Below are positions 1 to 8,996 of a DNA stretch of 32,883 nt, in pieces. The stretch comes from Parabacteroides sp. Its GTDB lineage: Bacteria; Bacteroidota; Bacteroidia; Bacteroidales; Tannerellaceae. A model generated the notes under the pieces. The model saw nothing but the letters and a program-made list of their open reading frames with translations, had not been told where the DNA came from and searched no databases. How positions within the stretch are numbered: the first letter of the stretch is position 1; every line of letters begins with the position of its first letter. The translations under genes were made by a program, and so were the position numbers. The stretch spans positions 1 to 32,883 of the forward strand of contig JAHHQS010000027.1 in the NCBI GenBank assembly GCA_020026285.1, written 5' to 3'.

Positions 1-414
1 ATAAGTTTTACTTTTATAAACTGTAAACTTTTTTACGTACAAGTCACTTTTTGAATAAAACTTCACCATCTTTTCTTTGTCTCTATAAAACTATTGAAAA
101 AAAAGAAACAAAAATTGTTCTTTTTTAGACTATATTCTGACTAAAAGACCTTTTTAAGAAATATCTCTGTAACCTATTCTCTTATTTTTCAAACATTTTC
201 ATTTTTATATTCCCAATTTAAAACATTCTGACATTCATCTTTTCCTGGATTTCAAAGAAATAATACTACAACACATTGTATGATTTTAAAACATAAAAAA
301 TAAAAATATATAAGCGTTACCCATATTTTAACATCAAAATATTATTTATTTTACGATATTTTGATTAAGTTTACGGCTAAACAGTATTATAAACCTAAAA
401 ATATTAATACCCTT
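1..414. other. Gene-free AT-rich leader upstream of pruA
   Basis: No plausible gene is visible on either strand in this 414-base stretch, which is very rich in A and T. It holds a terminator-like hairpin near 99-126, listed separately. Weak -7-like matches lie shortly before pruA: TATTTTG at 357-363 is one base short of TAnnTTTG, and TAAGTTTA at 366-373 has a final A in place of G. Neither has a clear TTG at -33, so the pruA promoter is not firmly placed. Confidence 0.6.
99..126 (+). terminator. Possible intrinsic terminator of a gene left of the window
   Basis: An A-rich arm (99-111, AAAAAAGAAACAA with one bulged A) pairs with TTGTTCTTTTTT (115-126) around a three-base loop. The right arm ends in a run of six T, as in an intrinsic terminator read on the plus strand. 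The gene it would serve lies outside the window. The stem is mostly A-T, so it may be weak. Confidence 0.4.
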
Positions 415-2046
415 ATGGATAATGCAATCTTTAGATTTCCGAAACCGGAAAACGAACCTGTAAAAGCTTATGCTCCCGGTTCAAGTGAAAAAGCAGCTTT
501 GAAAAATTCTTTAAACCAATTAGCATCAGAGGAATGGGAAATTCCATTGATTATTGGAGGCAAAGAAATTTATACAGGGAATACAGGTAAAGTTGTAATG
601 CCTCATGATCATCATCATGTATTGGCTACTTATCACAAAGCTGGTGAAAAAGAAGTTCAAATGGCTATCGATGCAGCCATGAAAGCTCGTAAAGAATGGT
701 CAGAACTTCCTTGGGTTGAACGCGCTAGTCTGATGTTACGAATAGCAGAACTATTTGCTACTAAATATCGTTATTTACTGAATGCATCAGTAATGTTAGG
801 TCAAAGCAAAAGCCCTTTCCAGGCAGAAATCGATGCTCCTTGCGAACTGATCGACTTTCTTCGTTTCAGTACATTCTATGCCAGTCAAGTCTATGCGGAC
901 CAACCATATTCTGAAAAAGGTATCCTGAACAGAATGGAATATAGAGCATTGGAAGGTTTCGTATTTTCATTGACTCCTTTCAACTTCACCTCTATTGCCA
1001 GCAATCTGAACCTGGCTCCTGCCGTAATGGGTAACGTTGCAGTATGGAAACCTTCAACGACTGCATTGTATTCAAATTATTTGTTGATGAAAGTATTCAA
1101 AGAAGCCGGCCTTCCTGATGGTGTTGTCAACTTTATTCCAGGCCAAGGCAGTCTGATTGGAAAAGTGATTACTTCAAGTCCTGATTTGGCTGGTTTCCAT
1201 TTCACCGGATCAACTACAACATTCAATACATTGTGGCGTCAGATGGGTGAAAACCTTGGACACTACAGATCTTATCCTAAAATTGTTGGCGAGACAGGCG
1301 GTAAGAACTTCATCTTCGCTCACTCTTCTGCTTCTGCTATCGATATCGCTACTGCTATTGTTCGTGGTGCATTCGAATATCAAGGTCAGAAATGTTCGGC
1401 AGGTTCTCGTGCTTATATTCCTGCTTCTTTGTGGCCAGCAGTTAAGGATTACGTAGGTGATATGCTGAAAGAGATCAAGATGGGTGATGTGCGTGATTTC
1501 AGTAATTTCATAAATGCTGTAATCGATGAAACTTCATTCGATAATATCATGAGCTACATCGAATATGCAAAACAATCACCAGATGCAGAAATCGTATTCG
1601 GCGGTAATGGCGATAAATCAGTTGGCTACTTTGTTGAACCGACAGTTATCAAGACAACGGATCCTAAATTCAAAACTATGGTAGAAGAAATTTTCGGTCC
1701 GGTTATTACCATTTATGTATACGACGATAAGGAATATGAGGAAACATTAGATTTGTGCGATCAGACTTCACCATATGGCCTGACTGGTTCTATTTTCGCT
1801 TATGACAGATATGCAATAGAAAAAGCATTTAACAAGCTTCGTTATGCAGCAGGCAACTTCTATATCAACGACAAACCGACAGGTGCTGTTATTGCTCAGC
1901 AGCCATTTGGCGGTTCACGTGCTTCTGGTACAAATGATAAAGCCGGCGGTCCGTTGAACTTGATTCGCTGGACAAGTCCTCGTTGTATAAAAGAGACATT
2001 AGTTCCTCCTACAACTTACGGATATCCGTTCCTGGGTGAAGAATAA
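415..2046 (+). CDS. pruA: L-glutamate gamma-semialdehyde (P5C) dehydrogenase
   Basis: This NAD-dependent aldehyde dehydrogenase oxidises glutamate-gamma-semialdehyde, in equilibrium with pyrroline-5-carboxylate, to glutamate. It is the second step of proline breakdown and acts in the cytoplasm. Family hallmarks are present: FHFTGS in the cofactor region, GETGGKN with the general-base Glu near residue 293, and GQKCSAGSR with the nucleophilic Cys near residue 327. The 543-residue length fits stand-alone P5C dehydrogenases. The frame is open upstream to a TTG at 361, but I chose the ATG at 415 because the protein then begins MDNAIF, as in relatives, and the 18 extra residues come from AT-rich leader. 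The proline dehydrogenase gene follows after 46 bases, so the two are probably co-transcribed; enteric bacteria fuse both activities in PutA. Confidence 0.95.
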   Translation: MDNAIFRFPKPENEPVKAYAPGSSEKAALKNSLNQLASEEWEIPLIIGGKEIYTGNTGKVVMPHDHHHVLATYHKAGEKEVQMAIDAAMKARKEWSELPWVERASLMLRIAELFATKYRYLLNASVMLGQSKSPFQAEIDAPCELIDFLRFSTFYASQVYADQPYSEKGILNRMEYRALEGFVFSLTPFNFTSIASNLNLAPAVMGNVAVWKPSTTALYSNYLLMKVFKEAGLPDGVVNFIPGQGSLIGKVITSSPDLAGFHFTGSTTTFNTLWRQMGENLGHYRSYPKIVGETGGKNFIFAHSSASAIDIATAIVRGAFEYQGQKCSAGSRAYIPASLWPAVKDYVGDMLKEIKMGDVRDFSNFINAVIDETSFDNIMSYIEYAKQSPDAEIVFGGNGDKSVGYFVEPTVIKTTDPKFKTMVEEIFGPVITIYVYDDKEYEETLDLCDQTSPYGLTGSIFAYDRYAIEKAFNKLRYAAGNFYINDKPTGAVIAQQPFGGSRASGTNDKAGGPLNLIRWTSPRCIKETLVPPTTYGYPFLGEE

Positions 2047-2092
2047 TAGTCAAACCAACTTTTGTTTAACTTTTCTAATACAAGTTTACTAT

Positions 2093-3259
2093 ATGTTAGA
2101 CTTCAATAACACACAAATTGCATTTTCTGCAAAAACAGAAGGTGAGCTGAAAAATGCTTACCTTCTATTTAATACCATAAAATATCCAGGTTTGGTTAAG
2201 TTTGCCAAAATGGCAACAACGATTGCTCTAAAAATTCACTTTCCGTTGTCATGGGCAGTAAAACCGACTCTTTACAAACAGTTCGTTGGAGGTGAAACTC
2301 TCGAAGATTGTGAAAAGACAATCAAACATCTGAAAGAATTTAATGTATTGTCTACACTGGATTTCTCGGCTGAAGGTGAACAAACTCCTGAAGGTATCGA
2401 AGCTACTTTCAATGAAACGATTCGTTCAATAGACTTTGCCAAAGGTAATGAGAATCTGGCTTATGCCGTATTCAAGCCCTCAACCATCACTACTGATGAA
2501 TTATTGGAGAAAGTTTCAGAAAATCGAAGTGAATTGACAATCGATGAAGTCAAAGCCTTCCGGGAATTTAAAGATCGTTTTATGGCATTGTGTCAACGAG
2601 CTTATGATAATGATGTAAGAATCCTTGTTGATGCTGAAGATTATTGCTTTCAAAATGCGATTGACAGTCTGACTGACGAAGCGATGCGCAAGTTCAATCA
2701 AAAACGTGCTATCGTTTTTGCTACTCTGCAAATGTATCGTCATGACAGAATGGAGTATTTACAGCGGATTCACAAAGACAGTCTGGAAAAGAATTATATT
2801 CCTGGTATCAAGTTTGTCCGCGGTGCTTATATGGAAGAAGAAAGACTTCGAGCTGCAGCTAAAGGATATCCAGATCCTATCTGTAAAGACAAACAGACAA
2901 CCGACGAAAATTATGATGCTGGAGTACGTTACGTAATAGAGCATATTGATCATTTCGAAATCTTTGTCGGAACTCACAATGAAGCAAGCAACTACAAACT
3001 CGCAAAACTGATTGAAGAAAAAGGTCTGGCTAAAAATGATCCCCGAATATTCTTCGCACAATTGTTAGGTATGAGTGATAACATCTCATTCAATCTTGCT
3101 CACGAAGGGTATAATGTAACAAAATATGTTCCTTATGCTCCTGTAAATGATGTTCTCCCTTATCTGATCAGACGAGCTGAAGAAAACACATCGGTTGCCG
3201 GACAAACAGGGCGCGAACTTCGTATGCTGGAAACAGAAATGAAACGTCGTAAAAAATGA
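2093..3259 (+). CDS. Proline dehydrogenase (FAD-dependent)
   Basis: This protein of about 388 residues oxidises proline to pyrroline-5-carboxylate and passes electrons via FAD to the respiratory chain. It is a single-domain TIM-barrel PRODH. The active-site signature is visible near the C-terminus: YVPYAPVNDVLPYLIRRAEE resembles the substrate-binding YxPxxxxxxYLxRRxxE motif of PRODH and PutA. KFVRGAYMEEER near the middle is another conserved barrel segment. The frame extends back to an ATG at 2036 inside pruA, but the ATG at 2093 (MLDFNNTQIAF) is preferred because it avoids the overlap. It sits directly downstream of pruA, so the product of one enzyme feeds the other. A long-loop inverted repeat follows the gene at 3309-3363. 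The symbol is left blank because naming varies (putA, prodh, fadM). Confidence 0.9.
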   Translation: MLDFNNTQIAFSAKTEGELKNAYLLFNTIKYPGLVKFAKMATTIALKIHFPLSWAVKPTLYKQFVGGETLEDCEKTIKHLKEFNVLSTLDFSAEGEQTPEGIEATFNETIRSIDFAKGNENLAYAVFKPSTITTDELLEKVSENRSELTIDEVKAFREFKDRFMALCQRAYDNDVRILVDAEDYCFQNAIDSLTDEAMRKFNQKRAIVFATLQMYRHDRMEYLQRIHKDSLEKNYIPGIKFVRGAYMEEERLRAAAKGYPDPICKDKQTTDENYDAGVRYVIEHIDHFEIFVGTHNEASNYKLAKLIEEKGLAKNDPRIFFAQLLGMSDNISFNLAHEGYNVTKYVPYAPVNDVLPYLIRRAEENTSVAGQTGRELRMLETEMKRRKK

Positions 3260-3308
3260 AGATTTAATATATTAAACACTTCATCATAGAAGACAATCCC
3301 TTCCTCAT

Positions 3309-3363
3309 AAAATCACTGAGAACAGGACTCAATTAAATATAGCTTCTGCTCTTCAGTGATTTT
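3309..3363 (+). terminator. Long-loop inverted repeat after proline dehydrogenase
   Basis: AAAATCACTGA (3309-3319) is the exact reverse complement of TCAGTGATTTT (3353-3363), an 11-bp stem around a 33-base loop, and TATATTT follows. Its place 50 bases after the stop suggests transcription termination for the pruA-proline dehydrogenase unit. The long loop makes this less certain. Confidence 0.45.
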
Positions 3364-3440
3364 TATATTTATCTCAAAAAGAAAATTTCCATTTCTCTTA
3401 AATAGAATGATGGCAAAGAATATCGTGGCAAAAAAAGTAG

Positions 3441-3448
3441 TAACTTTG
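3441..3448 (+). promoter_or_regulatory. Bacteroidetes -7 box before the DUF4250 gene
   Basis: TAACTTTG matches TAnnTTTG exactly, 43 bases before the ATG at 3492. No TTTG is seen at the expected -33 position. Confidence 0.6.
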
Positions 3449-3491
3449 CAACCCCAAAAGTATTTATATCAAATCATTAAAATAAAAAGAC

Positions 3492-3668
3492 ATGGAACTA
3501 CCAAAAGACCCGATGATTTTATTCAGTTTTATCAATATGCATTTAAGAGATAATTATAATTCATTGGATGCATTGTGTGATGATATGCATATAGACAAAT
3601 CAAATCTTATACACGATCTGGGAGCTGTAGGCTTTGAATACAACGAAAGCCAAAACAAGTTCTGGTAA
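3492..3668 (+). CDS. DUF4250 small protein (58 residues)
   Basis: The 58-residue product begins MELPKDPMILFSFINMHLRD and ends GFEYNESQNKFW. This matches the DUF4250 pattern: a short helical protein starting with a (M/L)PKDPxxLLSxxNxKLRD-like segment and ending in GFxYNxxxNxFW, found in many Bacteroidetes and Firmicutes. No function is established. The short length fits the family, so it is not a fragment. It has its own -7 box at 3441-3448 and a perfect hairpin terminator at 3702-3728, so it looks like a monocistronic unit between the proline operon and gdhA. It has no signal peptide, membrane segment or cysteine pair beyond a single Cys near residue 29. Confidence 0.85.
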   Translation: MELPKDPMILFSFINMHLRDNYNSLDALCDDMHIDKSNLIHDLGAVGFEYNESQNKFW

Positions 3669-3701
3669 TTCTGATTATATCATTCTGTAATTATCGCTTC
3701 A

Positions 3702-3728
3702 AAACACATATCACTTTGATATGTGTTT
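3702..3728 (+). terminator. Perfect 12-bp hairpin after the DUF4250 gene
   Basis: AAACACATATCA (3702-3713) and TGATATGTGTTT (3717-3728) pair perfectly around the loop CTT. The 3' arm ends in TTT. It lies 33 bases after the stop and 20 bases before the gdhA -33 element, which insulates the two genes. Confidence 0.75.
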
Positions 3729-3747
3729 CCAAATAATATTAACTGAT

Positions 3748-3777
3748 TTGTTTTTTTAATATTCTTTCCTATCTTTG
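3748..3777 (+). promoter_or_regulatory. Full Bacteroidetes promoter for gdhA
   Basis: TTG (3748-3750, within ATTTG) is followed after 19 bases by TATCTTTG (3770-3777), an exact TAnnTTTG -7 box at consensus spacing. The expected start of transcription is about 30 bases before the ATG at 3813. Confidence 0.8.
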
Positions 3778-3812
3778 AGAAAAATCACAGTTAATATTAA
3801 ATCATTTGCAAC

Positions 3813-5147
3813 ATGAAAACGGAAGATATTTTAATATCATTAGAAGCGAAACACCCTGGTGAAAAAGAATATTTACAAGCTGTTCAAGAAGTTCTTTCAT
3901 CTATAGAAGATGTCTATAACGAACATCTTGAATTTGAAAAAGCCAAAATCATAGAACGTCTGGTAGAACCTGATCGTATTTTCACATTCCGTGTTCCATG
4001 GATTGACGATAATGGAGATGTTCAAATCAATTTGGGATATCGTGTCCAATTTAATAATGCAATAGGCCCATACAAAGGAGGTGTTCGGTTCCATCCTTCT
4101 GTAAATCTTTCTATTCTTAAATTCTTAGGTTTCGAACAAACATTCAAAAACTCATTGACAACCTTGCCTATGGGGGGTGGAAAAGGTGGATCAGACTTTA
4201 ATCCCAAAGGGAAAAAGGATTCCGAAATCATGCGATTCTGCCAAGCCTATATGATTGAATTATGGCGCAATATTGGACCAGATACTGATATTCCTGCCGG
4301 AGATATTGGAGTCGGAGCTCGTGAAGTTGGTTATATGTTCGGTATGTACAAGAAACTGGCAAGAGAACATACAGGAACTTTCACCGGCAAAGGTTTGGAA
4401 TTTGGAGGTTCTATTCTACGTCCTGAAGCTACAGGCTTCGGTGCTTTGTATTTCGTCAATCAAATGCTAGAAGAACATGGACACGAGATAAAAGGCAAGA
4501 CTGTTGCTGTTTCCGGTTTTGGTAATGTCGCCTGGGGAGCTGTTACTAAAGCTACTGAGCTTGGAGCTAAAGTGGTAACTATTTCCGGACCTGACGGATA
4601 TATATACGATCCGGATGGAATTTCAGGTGAAAAGATTTCTTATATGTTACAACTTCGTTCATCTGGTAATGACATTGTTTCTCCTTATGCAGATAAATAT
4701 CCTGGCGCAACATTCTATCCCAAACGTAAACCTTGGGAACAGAAAGTGGATATTGCCTTACCTTGTGCTACACAAAATGAACTTAATGAGAATGACGCTC
4801 AACAGCTTATCGACAATAAGACTTTATGTGTTGCCGAAGTTTCAAATATGGGCTGTACAGCCGAAGCTGTCAACCTGTTTATTGAGAATAAACAATTATT
4901 CGCTCCAGGTAAAGCTGTAAACGCAGGAGGTGTTGCTACTTCCGGTTTGGAAATGACACAGAATGCTATGCATATTTCATGGACTGCAGAAGAAGTCGAT
5001 GCTAAATTACATCAGATTATGAGTGATATTCACAGACAATGTGTGACTCATGGACGTCAAGGCGAATATGTCAATTATGTTAAAGGTGCAAACATTGCCG
5101 GATTTATGAAAGTTGCCCGTGCTATGATGGCCCAAGGAATTGTTTAA
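3813..5147 (+). CDS. gdhA: Hexameric glutamate dehydrogenase (probably NADP-specific)
   Basis: The enzyme interconverts glutamate and 2-oxoglutarate plus ammonia. At 444 residues it has the length of the small hexameric class. PMGGGKGGSDFNPKGK around residues 120-135 carries the glutamate-binding lysines, with K124 in the GGGKGG segment. PAGDIGVGAREVGYMFGMYK and a Rossmann segment near residue 235 (VSGFGNVAWGA) are also present. The cofactor is judged from overall similarity to the 444-residue GdhA type and is an inference; many Bacteroidales also carry a second, dual-specificity enzyme. It has a consensus promoter and a terminator on both sides, so it is regulated independently of pruA, although the proline genes just upstream deliver its substrate. 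Confidence 0.93.
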   Translation: MKTEDILISLEAKHPGEKEYLQAVQEVLSSIEDVYNEHLEFEKAKIIERLVEPDRIFTFRVPWIDDNGDVQINLGYRVQFNNAIGPYKGGVRFHPSVNLSILKFLGFEQTFKNSLTTLPMGGGKGGSDFNPKGKKDSEIMRFCQAYMIELWRNIGPDTDIPAGDIGVGAREVGYMFGMYKKLAREHTGTFTGKGLEFGGSILRPEATGFGALYFVNQMLEEHGHEIKGKTVAVSGFGNVAWGAVTKATELGAKVVTISGPDGYIYDPDGISGEKISYMLQLRSSGNDIVSPYADKYPGATFYPKRKPWEQKVDIALPCATQNELNENDAQQLIDNKTLCVAEVSNMGCTAEAVNLFIENKQLFAPGKAVNAGGVATSGLEMTQNAMHISWTAEEVDAKLHQIMSDIHRQCVTHGRQGEYVNYVKGANIAGFMKVARAMMAQGIV

Positions 5148-5199
5148 TTGATTTGTTGTGATTTTTTTACAAACAAATAATCGCTTTCTTTTAATAATA

Positions 5200-5251
5200 A
5201 TCCAGAATCCGCCTTCTTATGGATTATTCCAATAGAATACGGATTCTGGAT
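5200..5251. terminator. 12-bp inverted repeat between converging gdhA and ruvC
   Basis: ATCCAGAATCCG (5200-5211) and CGGATTCTGGAT (5240-5251) are perfect reverse complements around a 28-base loop. It lies between the ends of gdhA (+) and ruvC (-), so a shared bidirectional terminator is likely. A second small hairpin, CGATAG/CTATCG, lies at 5283-5297 next to the ruvC stop. Confidence 0.55.
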
Positions 5252-5298
5252 ATCAAATAATATCCGGTGTCAATTTTATTATCGATAGCAGCTATCGG

Positions 5299-5859
5299 TT
5301 ATTTATGTACTTTTCCTGGATTTTTCTTTATGAAATCATCCCAGCCATTATATTTCTTCTCAGAAATAGGATTATTGCTCTGAAAGAAATGACAAACAGC
5401 AGCCGCCAACCCGTCAGTTGCATCCAATTGAGGCAACATATTCTCATCTTTGATCTTCAAATAGCTTTTTAGCACACCGGCTACCTGCTCCTTCGAAGCT
5501 CCTCCGTTTCCGGTTATTGACTGTTTGATTTTCAATGGAGCATATTCAAAAATCGGAATATCACGTTCCAAAGCCGCAGCCATTGCAACCCCCTGAGCAC
5601 GTCCTAACTTCAACATACTTTGTACATTCTTTCCAAAGAATGGCGCTTCAATGGCTAGTTCATCCGGATGATATTGATCAATTAATCCTAATACTTTTTC
5701 AAATATATTCTTCAAGCGTAAATAATAATCCTCGTACTTATTCAATTGAACAATCCCCATTGCTTGAAGATGAGGCTTGTTATCTAAAACCAAAAGGATT
5801 CCATATCCCATCACAATAGTTCCAGGATCAATTCCTAAAATAACACGTTCCTTAACCAT
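5299..5859 (-). CDS. ruvC: Holliday junction resolvase RuvC
   Basis: RuvC is the endonuclease that cuts Holliday junctions symmetrically together with the RuvAB branch-migration motor in recombinational repair. The 186-residue protein has the RNase H-like catalytic set: GIDPG with D11, [11 protein letters not shown] with E71, and the C-terminal DATDG segment with D146 and D149. Length and order fit the family. The start ATG overlaps the end of the upstream DUF4286 gene by 8 bases, so translation is probably coupled. ruvA and ruvB are not in this window. Confidence 0.95.
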   Translation of the reverse strand: MVKERVILGIDPGTIVMGYGILLVLDNKPHLQAMGIVQLNKYEDYYLRLKNIFEKVLGLIDQYHPDELAIEAPFFGKNVQSMLKLGRAQGVAMAAALERDIPIFEYAPLKIKQSITGNGGASKEQVAGVLKSYLKIKDENMLPQLDATDGLAAAVCHFFQSNNPISEKKYNGWDDFIKKNPGKVHK

Positions 5860-6172
5860 TGTTCAAAGCTATTTCTTCCAACACAGTAGTAAAACCAATC
5901 ACTCTGGAACCGAATTTCTTCACTAGTAACTGAGATAAAGCAACTCCTTCTTTCTCTATCCAATAATTTAAAGTCTCTATATTTTTCACTTTCAACTGAA
6001 CAGCATAACTACTTCCATCCACATCTTCTTCGTGCGGCAAAATTCTATGAAAACAAGGAGAATGCATAAAACCACTCTGAGTAGCTAATGGTATATAAGT
6101 TGATTTCAAGAAATTCACACATTCAGCTAATACTGAATTCTCTATATGAAATGTTATATTATAAATAATCAT
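5852..6172 (-). CDS. DUF4286 family protein
   Basis: The product of about 106 residues begins [11 protein letters not shown] and contains [20 protein letters not shown]. This matches the DUF4286 family of small ferredoxin-like-fold proteins common in Bacteroidetes, whose function is unknown. The frame is open 64 codons further upstream, but that stretch crosses the promoter and the glgP terminator and reads as low-quality protein, so the ATG at 6172 is preferred. A -7 box lies at 6219-6226 on this strand. The gene overlaps ruvC by 8 bases, which suggests coupled expression but does not establish a role in recombination. Confidence 0.85.
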   Translation of the reverse strand: MIIYNITFHIENSVLAECVNFLKSTYIPLATQSGFMHSPCFHRILPHEEDVDGSSYAVQLKVKNIETLNYWIEKEGVALSQLLVKKFGSRVIGFTTVLEEIALNNG

Positions 6173-6218
6173 TGTAAAATATATTGAGTCTAAATATGAT
6201 TGCTTATCAAAGAAAGAA

Positions 6219-6226
6219 CAAAGGTA
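6219..6226 (-). promoter_or_regulatory. -7 box for the DUF4286-ruvC unit
   Basis: On the minus strand this reads TACCTTTG, an exact TAnnTTTG, 46 bases before the ATG at 6172. No TTG is found at the expected -33 distance. It lies between the glgP terminator and the DUF4286 gene, where a promoter is needed. Confidence 0.65.
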
Positions 6227-6257
6227 AACAAATATGTCCTTAAGCTTCCTAAAAAAC

Positions 6258-6294
6258 AAAAAGAATGTACCTGTCGAACAGATACATTCTTTTT
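6258..6294 (-). terminator. Intrinsic terminator of glgP
   Basis: AAAAAGAATGTA (6258-6269) and TACATTCTTTTT (6283-6294) form a perfect 12-bp stem. A further four pairs, CTGT/ACAG, follow after one mismatch, closing a CGA loop. Read on the minus strand the hairpin is followed by a long T-rich tract. A second smaller hairpin, ATTCTCT/AGAGAAT (6308-6327), lies between it and the glgP stop. Confidence 0.85.
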
Positions 6295-6335
6295 CTATAT
6301 ATTCAGAATTCTCTTTTAACAGAGAATCTATCATA

Positions 6336-8897
6336 TTACAACTGAATCCAACGGATGAAAGCAAAGTCCATACGATGAGGAAGACATGGATTCTTAGGGA
6401 AGATTCTGAAGCCCATATTATGATTACCTGCTTCAGTTGGAGTGATCTTCAATTCAAAGAACATCTTAGAACCTTCCTGTTTCTTCAATTCGAATTCCTG
6501 CTTAGCTATAATCACTGGCTGATGCTTTTCTGGATCATCTTTGGTAATTACAATCTCAGCACCTAACATGCCAACCAAGTCATGACGATCAATTGTCAAG
6601 TTGAATGTAGCTTCTTTACCAACAACAGGACCATTAGCAGCGAAATTGTCATCAGATGTAAATGAAGTCACTTCAAATGAATCCCAATGAGCAGAAACTT
6701 CTTCTTTCCATGCAGCTATTTCTTTAGCCTTAGCATAGTTGTCTTTAGCTAATACAGCAGAACGAACAGCCAACTTCTGATAGAAACGATCTACATAGTC
6801 GTCTAACATACGTTTCATTGTATAGTTATAAGCAATCTGCGACATTGAATTCTTAATGAACTGAATCCATTCAGGAGAATAACCCTTACTATTCTTTGCA
6901 TAATAAGTAGGAATAATTTCTGATTCCAACATCTGATAAATAGTTGCAGCATCCAACTGATCCTGATACTGTTGATTTTCGTAAGTACGTTTGTCAGTCA
7001 AAGCCCAACCTGCGCCTTCACGATAACCTTCATACCACCAGCCATCTAATACAGAGAAATTCAATACGCCATTCATTTCAGCCTTTTCTCCAGAAGTACC
7101 TGATGCTTCCAATGGACGAGTTGGTGTATTCAACCAAACATCAACACCAGCAATCAAGTGACGAGCCAAACGCATATCGTAGTTCTCCAGGAAGATAATC
7201 TTTCCCTGGAATTCTGGACGACGAGAAATCTCGATAATATGTTTGATCAAACCTTGTCCACCACCATCAGCTGGGTGAGCTTTACCTGTAAATACAAACT
7301 GAATAGGGAATTGTTCGTTGTTAACAATCTTAGACAAGCGTTCCAAATCTGTAAACAACAAATGTGCACGTTTGTAAGTAGCAAAACGACGACCGAAACC
7401 AATCAATAATGCATTAGGATTAATTTTATCCAAGATAGAAACAACCTTTGCAGGATCACCTTGATTCTTCAACCAAGTTGTCTTGTACTCATTCTTGATA
7501 TATTTAATCAATTTGTTCTTTAATGCTTTACGGATATTCCAAATATCTTCATCAGGAATAGACTGGATAGTTTCCCAATATTTCTGATTAGACTGGTCTT
7601 TGAAGAAGTTCTTATCGAATTTTTCAGCAAAGAAACGTTTCCATTCTGTTGATGCCCAAGTTGGCATATGAACACCGTTAGTTACATAACCAACATGTAA
7701 TTCATCCGGGAAATAACCTTTCCAAATCGGAGCGAACATACGCTGAGAAACTTTACCATGCAACCAGCTAACACCGTTAGCTTCCTGGCTTGTATTCAAA
7801 GCAAATGTACTCATACAGAATTTCTCGTTTGAACCTGGATTAACACGACCCATATCGATAAAATCCTGCCAGCTGATTCCTAATTTATTAGGGAATTCAC
7901 CCATATAACGTTCAAACAAACCTTCATCGAAATAATCGTGTCCTGCTGGAACTGGAGTATGAACAGTATATAAAGAAGAAGCACGAACAACTTCTAATGC
8001 CTGATTGAATGATAAACCTTCTTTCTGGATATAATCAACCAAACGCTGAGCATTGATCAATGCAGCATGTCCTTCATTACAATGATAAACCTGTTTCTTT
8101 ATACCCAATTTGTTCAACATCATGATACCTCCAATACCTAACAGATATTCTTGTTTCATTCTGTTTTCCCAATCGCCACCATATAATTGATGAGTAATAG
8201 AACGATCCCAATCACTATTTTGAGGAATATCAGTATCCATCAGATACAATGGAACACGACCTACATTCACTTTCCAAATATTAGCATAAACTATACGACC
8301 AGGATAAGGAACTTCCAATATCATCGGTTCGCCATTTTCTTCCATTAATTGAACGATAGGAAGAGCATTGAAGTTTTGTGCTTCATAATTTGCAATCTGT
8401 TGACCATCCATTGATAAAGTCTGTGTAAAGTAACCATAACGATACAAGAAACCAACAGCACACATATCAATATTACTATCACTAGCTTCTTTTAAATAGT
8501 CACCAGCAAGCACACCCAAACCACCTGAATAAATCTTCAGCACATTGGTCAAACCATATTCCATACTAAAATAAGCAACCGATGGTCTGCTTTGATCAGT
8601 AGGAACGCTCATATAAGCTTTAAAATCAGCATAAACCTTACTGATTTCAGCCATTAATTCTTTATCAGCTAAAATTTCTTCTATACGCTGAAAAGAAAGA
8701 TTCTGTAATAACTGAGCTGGATTTCCTTCTGTTCTTTTCCAGATAACAGGATCTATTTTAGAAAACAACTTAGCTCCTTCGTGGTTCCAAACCCACCAAA
8801 GATTTGTTGCCATTTCTTTCAGAACCTCTAATGACTCTGGTAATTTTGATTGAGCATGAACCTCGTTCCAGATAGGATCATTTGATTTTACTTTCAT
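6336..8897 (-). CDS. glgP: Alpha-glucan (glycogen) phosphorylase, GT35, DUF3417 type
   Basis: The enzyme releases glucose-1-phosphate from the non-reducing ends of glycogen or maltodextrin, using pyridoxal phosphate. The 853-residue protein opens with a DUF3417-type domain (about residues 1-110; [14 protein letters not shown]), which marks the bacterial alpha-glucan phosphorylase subgroup rather than the E. coli GlgP/MalP subgroup. The phosphorylase core follows, with the PLP-lysine segment [14 protein letters not shown] (Lys near residue 605). The last 100 residues look like a beta-rich extension. It lies 99 bases downstream of a glycogen synthase gene on the same strand but has its own -7 box and terminator. 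Synthesis and breakdown are thus neighbours that can be controlled separately. Confidence 0.93.
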   Translation of the reverse strand: MKVKSNDPIWNEVHAQSKLPESLEVLKEMATNLWWVWNHEGAKLFSKIDPVIWKRTEGNPAQLLQNLSFQRIEEILADKELMAEISKVYADFKAYMSVPTDQSRPSVAYFSMEYGLTNVLKIYSGGLGVLAGDYLKEASDSNIDMCAVGFLYRYGYFTQTLSMDGQQIANYEAQNFNALPIVQLMEENGEPMILEVPYPGRIVYANIWKVNVGRVPLYLMDTDIPQNSDWDRSITHQLYGGDWENRMKQEYLLGIGGIMMLNKLGIKKQVYHCNEGHAALINAQRLVDYIQKEGLSFNQALEVVRASSLYTVHTPVPAGHDYFDEGLFERYMGEFPNKLGISWQDFIDMGRVNPGSNEKFCMSTFALNTSQEANGVSWLHGKVSQRMFAPIWKGYFPDELHVGYVTNGVHMPTWASTEWKRFFAEKFDKNFFKDQSNQKYWETIQSIPDEDIWNIRKALKNKLIKYIKNEYKTTWLKNQGDPAKVVSILDKINPNALLIGFGRRFATYKRAHLLFTDLERLSKIVNNEQFPIQFVFTGKAHPADGGGQGLIKHIIEISRRPEFQGKIIFLENYDMRLARHLIAGVDVWLNTPTRPLEASGTSGEKAEMNGVLNFSVLDGWWYEGYREGAGWALTDKRTYENQQYQDQLDAATIYQMLESEIIPTYYAKNSKGYSPEWIQFIKNSMSQIAYNYTMKRMLDDYVDRFYQKLAVRSAVLAKDNYAKAKEIAAWKEEVSAHWDSFEVTSFTSDDNFAANGPVVGKEATFNLTIDRHDLVGMLGAEIVITKDDPEKHQPVIIAKQEFELKKQEGSKMFFELKITPTEAGNHNMGFRIFPKNPCLPHRMDFAFIRWIQL

Positions 8898-8960
8898 TAT
8901 TTTGATGTTTAATTAATATTTAAGCTTTACAATCATTATGTATCAAAAGATTACGAGCCG

Positions 8961-8968
8961 CAAAGATA
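8961..8968 (-). promoter_or_regulatory. -7 box for glgP
   Basis: On the minus strand this reads TATCTTTG, an exact TAnnTTTG, 63 bases before the glgP ATG. No TTG is found at the -33 distance. It would allow glgP transcription independent of the upstream glycogen synthase gene. Confidence 0.6.
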
Positions 8969-8996
8969 AATATTTTTATTCATATCTTTAACATTT

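Noticed and set aside
361..414. TTG start for pruA giving 18 extra residues
   Set aside because: The extra part is AT-rich leader sequence containing the only -7-like boxes, and the ATG at 415 gives the usual family N-terminus.
3356..3553. 65-codon open frame overlapping the DUF4250 gene
   Set aside because: It starts within the terminator-like repeat, crosses the DUF4250 promoter, and is in a different frame from the recognisable DUF4250 protein.
6173..6364. 64-codon upstream extension of the DUF4286 gene
   Set aside because: It reads through the glgP terminator hairpin and the -7 box, and homologues begin MIIYN.
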